A stretch of 64,000 bases of DNA from Rhizobium grahamii CCGE 502 (lineage in GTDB: Bacteria; Pseudomonadota; Alphaproteobacteria; Rhizobiales; Rhizobiaceae). Below the pieces are notes generated by a model. The model made no database searches. It worked only from the letters and a program-made list of their open reading frames with translations, and had not been told where the DNA came from. Shown piece after piece: positions 59,767 to 64,000 of the stretch (positions within the stretch are counted from its first letter, which is position 1; each line of letters begins with the position of its first letter). Location: positions 248,001 to 312,000 of the forward strand of contig NZ_AEYE02000015.1 in NCBI RefSeq assembly GCF_000298315.2. The letters run 5' to 3'. The position numbers were made by a program, and so were the translations under genes.

Positions 59767-61491
59767 TTATTGCGATTTCACCAGTCCCGAGAAACCGGCG
59801 ACAGCCAGAAGGCTGAGCGCCCAGCCGATCACCGACTGGAAGAAATAGTACCTCAAAGTGAAGGTGCCGGTTGGTTTCAGGGAGTCCGGCCGCCAGTATT
59901 CCTTTTGTCCGATCGACGCCACCGGCAGGAGAACATCAAGCGAATACATCAATGCATTGAATTCCGGGTAGCTGGCTGCCTCCGGCTGATTGCGAAAGCA
60001 GGTCAGTTGGTTCTGCCCGACCTCGGCACGTCCGCTCAGATCCTGTCCCGCAGATGGCATGAAGCGGGTTTCGGTTCGTTGCAGATCGCACATCGTCCAT
60101 TCGGGGGAGCGCAGCACGACCGGGCTATTCGGTTTCATCGCGCCACTTCGGTAGGCAATCGCAAAGACCCCGGCGCCAATCGCCCAGAAGAGCATCAGCC
60201 AGACCAGCGCCAGAAGTGGCTGCCGCCCATAGCGCAGCGTGACCGCAAGAATGGCGTCCATAACCGCCAGGACGACCCTCAAGGCCGGGTTCTTGGCACG
60301 CGCTCGACGTGCCTTTCGCTGCAGCCGCTCCTTGGTGATGAGGACAGCGCGGGCTTCCTCGTCATGGCCCATTTCCCTAAGGACCTTCGACAGCTGCTCG
60401 TAGGGTTGAGGCCAGAAGTCCGCCCCCCAGCGTTCAGGTGTTTGGCGTGCAAGCCAGTCAAGGCGGCTTTCCGCGTCCGCAGGACCACCGATAAAAGCGC
60501 CGTATCGGCAGCGGTTTAAAAGCAAGTCGCCGGTTTTCGGCCAACTCGCCATCTCGTCATCAATCGCACCGATTGTCGTGGCTGTCAGGTCGAGTGTGCC
60601 CCCGACAGATGCGTTTTGCCGCAAAAAGAACGCACCGTCGATCGTGGTTCGGTTGAGCCGCAATGCGTAGCCCCCCGGCTCCGAAAATGAGGCCGACGTA
60701 CAATCGATGTCGCCACCGAAACGGGCACCGAGCAGACGAGTCTCGCCGAAAATAGTCGTCCCTCTCAGGGCGAGGTCTCCTGCTGCGACAATCCCGTCAC
60801 CGTTCAGGACAACCTCGCCCGGTCGTTCCAAGTGAGCGCCGACCGCGTTGACATCACCACCAATGCGAACCGCCGAGAGATTGAGGCCACCACGCACATC
60901 GGCACCACGCAGCAGAATGCCCCCGCCGGTTTCCAATCCATCGGCGTCGAGCGCAATGCCGTCAGGCGAGGCAATCGAGATGCCATCCGCTTCAATGCTG
61001 CCGCCGATACGCGCACCGGGGAGCCGGATTTCACCAGTTACGATCGCGGCGCGAAGCGAGAGGCAGCCGCGCGCCTCGAGCCTATCAGCCTGCAATCCCG
61101 GCAAGGCCGAGCCATCGAGAAACAGATTGTCGATAATGGCGGAACGCAATATGGGCGAGGCTTCGAAGTGGCAGTCCTTAAGGCCAATGTCGCGGGGAAT
61201 TCTGCATCCCTCCAGGTCGAGGATACCGGTTATCCAAGCCCCGGTCAGTCTCAGTCCTTTTTCGTGAAGACGGTACCCATCGTTGCCGAGAATGAGATGT
61301 CGCAAAAGATCCGCCCGCACCCTTCGCTCGGGATCTTCGTTTTCCGGGCGCAGGCCGTCGCCCAACCGATCGAAGTCGCCCGTCTGCAGATGTGCGACCA
61401 CCTTCTCTTCCGCCATGCTGAACGGGCGATAATCAGCAATGCTAGGTGCGACCGGAACGGCAGATCCGGATTGCGGGGCTTTCTCGTTCAT
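59767..61491 (-). CDS. Membrane protein with right-handed beta-helix (pentapeptide-like) domain
   Basis: 574 residues. After a soluble N-terminus (1-85) comes a long run of coil repeats (about 85-320), e.g. LRLTGAWITGILDLEGCRIP, ARIGGSIEADGISIAS, NLSAVRIGGDVNAVGAHLER and GETRLLGARFGGDIDC. This is a pentapeptide-like right-handed beta-helix. A helical linker (about 350-410) leads to membrane helices near 425-450 (LLALVWLMLFWAIGAGVFAI) and at the C-terminus (YYFFQSVIGWALSLLAVAGF), framing a periplasmic part with paired Cys. Proteins of this layout are known from alphaproteobacteria and actinobacteria without proven function. It is coupled to a 39-codon ORF upstream. Confidence 0.7.
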   Translation of the reverse strand: MNEKAPQSGSAVPVAPSIADYRPFSMAEEKVVAHLQTGDFDRLGDGLRPENEDPERRVRADLLRHLILGNDGYRLHEKGLRLTGAWITGILDLEGCRIPRDIGLKDCHFEASPILRSAIIDNLFLDGSALPGLQADRLEARGCLSLRAAIVTGEIRLPGARIGGSIEADGISIASPDGIALDADGLETGGGILLRGADVRGGLNLSAVRIGGDVNAVGAHLERPGEVVLNGDGIVAAGDLALRGTTIFGETRLLGARFGGDIDCTSASFSEPGGYALRLNRTTIDGAFFLRQNASVGGTLDLTATTIGAIDDEMASWPKTGDLLLNRCRYGAFIGGPADAESRLDWLARQTPERWGADFWPQPYEQLSKVLREMGHDEEARAVLITKERLQRKARRARAKNPALRVVLAVMDAILAVTLRYGRQPLLALVWLMLFWAIGAGVFAIAYRSGAMKPNSPVVLRSPEWTMCDLQRTETRFMPSAGQDLSGRAEVGQNQLTCFRNQPEAASYPEFNALMYSLDVLLPVASIGQKEYWRPDSLKPTGTFTLRYYFFQSVIGWALSLLAVAGFSGLVKSQ

Positions 61492-61607
61492 GAAACCGAT
61501 ATCCGTTTGGACCGCACGGCAGCTACTATCGCCACCCGGTGCGTCAGGGGAGCAACCCTGCGCGATCTGTGCATCATCTCATCGACTTGAGAGGCCCGGA
61601 GATTCAT
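61488..61607 (-). CDS. Candidate 39-residue ORF coupled to the beta-helix protein
   Basis: ATG 61607 is preceded by GGAAGGAACG, a very good ribosome site, and opens MNLRASQVDEMMHRSRRVAP then LTHRVAIVAAVRSKRISVS. The stop overlaps the ATG of the next gene (ATGA). It could be a small basic protein or only a leader that delivers ribosomes to the main gene. No family recognised. Confidence 0.4.
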   Translation of the reverse strand: MNLRASQVDEMMHRSRRVAPLTHRVAIVAAVRSKRISVS

Positions 61608-61986
61608 ACGATCGTTCCTTCCAATATGACGCCTACGAAAATTCTCCCCGGCGAGTGTGTCGCCAATCAAATGGGTCGTTCCGGCGTGGCACACACATGT
61701 TCCGGACATAAGCCTGATGCGCAGCGTGATTGATTTCGCCGTTTTGAATGCGGGTCAAGAGATGGCACACAAATGCACCCCGGTAAGACGGCATATCGGA
61801 CAACAGGCATAGTTTCTGGATTCAGTGCCGATCACAGCCCGATGCAGCCGATGCTAATGTATCGCCAGGCAAAGTCGCCGCGACCGGCAAAACGCCGGGT
61901 CGGCTCGAGCCGCGGTAGATACATGAACTCAACCCTGCCTACCCGGACTGCGCGCTACTAACCTGAACCCGTTGAAAGCCAGCGCA
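61608..61986. other. Intergenic region between beta-helix gene unit and antiporter operon
   Basis: About 380 bp containing the divergent promoters of both units. GTGGCACACACATG (61687-61700) recurs approximately as GATGGCACACAAATG (61761-61775), spaced by about 75 bp. No gene, terminator or known operator could be supported. Confidence 0.4.
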
Positions 61987-62517
61987 ATGCCAGAAGACCA
62001 AGCAACACCCCAACCGCGCCCATCAGGATTGCCACAGGGCGTTGTCCTGCTCGCAAGCTTTCTGTTTGTCGTCTGGCTGGTTGTCAATTCATCGGTCGAA
62101 GCCCCGATCGTGGCCATCGGCGCGGTGGTATCTTTCGTCTTGGCATGGATCTTCGCGCGTCGCAGCGATGTCTGGAAGATCACGGTAACGCCAGCCAGGG
62201 CCGTGCATTTCATTGCCTATACCGGCGTTTTCCTCGTCGAGTTGGTAAAGGCAAACCTGAACATGCTGCGCTACGTCTACGCGCCGCGCATTGTTATTCG
62301 TCCGGGGATCGTCAAGGTCAGGATGCCACTCACATCGCCGATCGGTCGGCTGGTCCTTGCCAATTCAATCGCGCTTACGCCCGGCTCGCTTGTCATGGAT
62401 CTTAGAGGCGATGCCCTTTTCATTCATTGGCTTGACGTAAAGACCACCGACCCGGAGGAGGCAACCCGGATGATCATCGGTCCTTTTGAGAAGCACTTGG
62501 GAGCGGTATTTGGCTGA
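61987..62517 (+). CDS. mnhE: Mrp-type cation/proton antiporter subunit E
   Basis: 176 residues from ATG 61987. Two or three membrane segments (QGVVLLASFLFVVWLVVNSS, APIVAIGAVVSFVLAWIFAR, then AVHFIAYTGVFLVELVKANL) precede the soluble MnhE part: RPGIVKVRMPLTSPIGRLVL, ANSIALTPGSLVMDLRGDAL and FIHWLDVKTTDPEEATRMI. Subunit E is needed for assembly or coupling of the multi-subunit Na+(K+)/H+ antiporter in the inner membrane. The stop overlaps the start of subunit F. Confidence 0.92.
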   Translation: MPEDQATPQPRPSGLPQGVVLLASFLFVVWLVVNSSVEAPIVAIGAVVSFVLAWIFARRSDVWKITVTPARAVHFIAYTGVFLVELVKANLNMLRYVYAPRIVIRPGIVKVRMPLTSPIGRLVLANSIALTPGSLVMDLRGDALFIHWLDVKTTDPEEATRMIIGPFEKHLGAVFG

Positions 62518-62770
62518 AATCATCCTGCAGATTGCCGTTGTCCTGATCTTCTTCAGCATCGTCTTTGGTGTGCTGCGGCTGGTCATCGGTCGTACGACAA
62601 TCGATCGTGTGGTGGCGATCGACATGCTGACCGTCGTTACAATCTCGTTGATAGCGCTCTACGCTCACATTTCAGGGCGCTTTGTCTATATCGACGTTGC
62701 ACTCGTCTACGGACTACTCAGCTTTCTGGCGGTTCTTGCCATTGCCCGCTTCCTGGAAAAAGGGCCATAG
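62510..62770 (+). CDS. mnhF: Antiporter subunit F
   Basis: 86 residues from a TTG at 62510, behind GGGAGCGG and overlapping the mnhE stop. Three membrane helices with the MnhF motif GVLRLVIGRTTIDRVVAIDM, LTVVTISLIALYAH and VYIDVALVYGLLSFLAVLAI. A start further upstream would run far into mnhE without a ribosome site. Confidence 0.9.
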   Translation: MAEIILQIAVVLIFFSIVFGVLRLVIGRTTIDRVVAIDMLTVVTISLIALYAHISGRFVYIDVALVYGLLSFLAVLAIARFLEKGP

Positions 62771-62775
62771 CCGCC

Positions 62776-63027
62776 ATGCTCGAGATGCTCATTCTGTTGG
62801 TGTGCGGGAGCATTCTGGTGAGCGGAGTGCTGGCCGTCTTGCTGAGCAATCTCATGGCGGCGATGGTCAGCGCGGGTCTTGCAAGCCTGTTTGCGGCCGC
62901 ATCCTATGTGCTCTTGGCCGCACCCGATGTCGCCATGGCGGAGGCCGCGATCGGCTCGGGCTTGGCAACGCTGATCTTCCTTTACGCGATCCGCAAGACC
63001 AAAGGCGGAGGCCCCACCGATGAATGA
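62776..63027 (+). CDS. DUF4040 / MbhD-like antiporter subunit
   Basis: 83 residues with three hydrophobic segments. SNLMAAMVSAGLASLFAAAS and LAAPDVAMAEAAIGSGLATL match the MbhD domain (DUF4040) which in canonical Mrp forms the C-terminal part of the MrpA subunit. Here it is a separate gene placed between F and G. It overlaps mnhG by 8 bp. Confidence 0.85.
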   Translation: MLEMLILLVCGSILVSGVLAVLLSNLMAAMVSAGLASLFAAASYVLLAAPDVAMAEAAIGSGLATLIFLYAIRKTKGGGPTDE

Positions 63028-63364
63028 GCTCATCGGCAGCCTGACCATCCTCATTGGGGCGTTCTTTCTCTTTTCCGCGGGTATCGGACTGCTGCGCATG
63101 CCCGATGTCTTCACCCGCATTCAAGCGGGCACCAAGGCCTCGACCCTAGGCAATATTCTCGTTCTTGCCGGACTTGGCATCTATCATCCGGACTGGTCAT
63201 TGAAGCTTTTGATCATCGCCTTCTTCGTACTGATGACCAATCCGCTGTCGTCGCATGCGCTGTCGCGAGCCGCGCATGCAATCCGTACGCCGATGGCGGC
63301 GGCGACCATTGTCGATGCCCTAGGCGACGAGAACGACCGCGCTGGCAAGGAGGGCTCGGCATGA
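63020..63364 (+). CDS. mnhG: Antiporter subunit G
   Basis: 114 residues. LTILIGAFFLFSAGIGLLRM, PDVFTRIQAGTKASTLGNIL (the PDxxTRxHAATKAxTLG signature, here with QAGTK) and LLIIAFFVLMTNPLSSHALS. Three membrane helices plus a short cytoplasmic tail. Its stop overlaps the next start (ATGA). Confidence 0.9.
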   Translation: MNELIGSLTILIGAFFLFSAGIGLLRMPDVFTRIQAGTKASTLGNILVLAGLGIYHPDWSLKLLIIAFFVLMTNPLSSHALSRAAHAIRTPMAAATIVDALGDENDRAGKEGSA

Positions 63365-64000
63365 GACGCGTGTTCAGCCTGCTCTGCGTACTATCATTCG
63401 CCGTCATCTTTGCTTCGCTCGTCAGCGACTATGACGAGCACCAGACGCTTTCGGCGCTGGCAGTGCACTATCTGACTGAGGTGCCCGCCGATCTTGGTGC
63501 GCCAAACGTTGTGACCGGAATTCTGATTACCTTTCGTGGATTTGATACGCTCGGCGAAGTCGCAGTACTATTCATGGTCGCGGCAAGTGTCGGCCTGCTT
63601 CTTGCAGGCGAAGCGGGGGAGAAGGCAGGTTTCGGCAACCGCGGATCCGATGGTACCGACCGTCCGAGCGAACTGGTGCGCAACGGTGCAGAGGTGGTCC
63701 TTCCGCTAATCTTCCTGTTCGGCGCCTATGTTGTCATGAATGGCCACCTATCGGCCGGCGGTGGTTTTCAGGGGGGCGCAGTCATCGCCTCCGGTGTCAT
63801 GCTCCTACTGCTCGCCTATCCCTCCGGATCGATCAATCACGGCTTTCTCAGCACAACGGAATCGCTTGCAGGTGTGTTCTACGTCCTGATCGGCATCGTC
63901 GGTATTGCCTTCGGCAGCGGGTTTCTTGACAGCCATATTCTACCGCGCGGCAATTTTGGGACGCTGTTCAGCGCCGGGGCGATCCCGCTGATTTCGGCTC
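63361..64000 (+). CDS. mnhB: Antiporter subunit B (MnhB-domain), cut by window edge
   Basis: At least 213 residues, open to the window end. The N-terminal third resembles the MbhE-like end of MrpA (GAPNVVTGILITFRGFDTLG, EVAVLFMVAASVGLLLAGEA). The remainder is MnhB: VLPLIFLFGAYVVMNGHLSA, GGGFQGGAVIASGVMLLLLA and FGTLFSAGAIPLIS. Thus it is an MbhE-MnhB fusion, as in Mbh/Mrp-like complexes. Genes for subunits C and D are expected to the right. Confidence 0.87.
   Translation, partial: MRRVFSLLCVLSFAVIFASLVSDYDEHQTLSALAVHYLTEVPADLGAPNVVTGILITFRGFDTLGEVAVLFMVAASVGLLLAGEAGEKAGFGNRGSDGTDRPSELVRNGAEVVLPLIFLFGAYVVMNGHLSAGGGFQGGAVIASGVMLLLLAYPSGSINHGFLSTTESLAGVFYVLIGIVGIAFGSGFLDSHILPRGNFGTLFSAGAIPLISA

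Noticed and set aside
61773-61961. 62-codon ORF before the antiporter operon
   Set aside because: No convincing RBS, composition like non-coding GC-rich DNA and no recognisable motif.
1-64000. Search for tRNA, rRNA, CRISPR arrays, IS elements and phage genes
   Set aside because: No cloverleaf with CCA-type end, rRNA-like sequence, regularly spaced repeats, transposase or integrase motif was noticed by eye; a covariance-model and repeat search would be needed to exclude them firmly.

Overview
The window is GC-rich alphaproteobacterial DNA whose gene content (DUF982, HWE histidine kinase, rhizobial-type CyaC-like/TolB regulators, AspD/AspT, CUT1 sugar-acid transport) points to a member of the Rhizobiales, probably Rhizobiaceae (Rhizobium, Sinorhizobium/Ensifer or a relative). 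The density of catabolic and stress genes, and the absence of housekeeping, rRNA, tRNA, replication or transposase genes, fit an accessory replicon or chromid better than core chromosome. This placement is an inference from gene families, not a database result.

Layout. 1-5.4 kb: a peptide-type ABC binding protein diverging from three amidohydrolase-family genes and a GntR regulator, a small catabolic locus. 5.4-14.2 kb: miscellaneous and envelope genes (DUF2971, AI-2E family permease, exported amidohydrolase, BON protein, TPR, DUF2950, DUF3300) mixed with gene relics. 14.4-21.5 kb: SulP transporter, PPK2 polyphosphate kinase, a second AI-2E permease, and two convergent membrane regulators of one family. 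21.6-26.1 kb: a dead DUF3141 gene, then the aspartate decarboxylase/antiporter pair aspD-aspT. 26.1-28.1 kb: small and lineage-specific genes (DUF982, ankyrin-like secreted protein, two tiny ORFs). 28.1-35.7 kb: a stress/alkylation-repair island (PNPOx-GAF protein, PNPOx, cupin, arylamine N-acetyltransferase, YceI, NTF2-like, Ada, alkA remnant, Ogt, 2OG-Fe(II) oxygenase). 36-38.5 kb: patatin and GntP permease. 38.5-41.8 kb: HWE sensor kinase and response regulator. 42.2-48.2 kb: Orn/Lys/Arg decarboxylase, GNAT, SDR/LysR pair, K+ channel-like protein. 48.3-59.6 kb: sugar-acid locus with CUT1 ABC transporter, GntR regulator, an RraA-type aldolase and four enolase-superfamily enzymes. 59.8-64 kb: beta-helix membrane protein and the start of an Mrp-like cation/proton antiporter operon (E-F-DUF4040-G-B order), cut by the window edge.

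How it works together. AspD/AspT, the large basic amino acid decarboxylase, the Mrp-like antiporter, PPK2 and the K+ channel-like protein suggest control of pH, ions and energy under stress. The alkylation island seems to be a regulon: a recurring element of about 30 bp lies upstream of the NTF2-like, ada and ogt units, with a weaker match before the PNPOx-GAF unit. The 48-60 kb locus looks like a complete uptake, dehydration and aldol-cleavage pathway for an unidentified acid sugar.

The most unusual theme is erosion by deletion. Three genes keep their reading frame but lack a core segment (amidohydrolase at 3661, MBL-fold enzyme at 10160, GntP permease at 37074). Five others are only remnants (GntR at 9034, anti-sigma factor at 9844, DUF3302/HlyD at 14461, DUF3141 at 21680, alkA at 34225). 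No rRNA, tRNA, IS element or CRISPR array was recognised.
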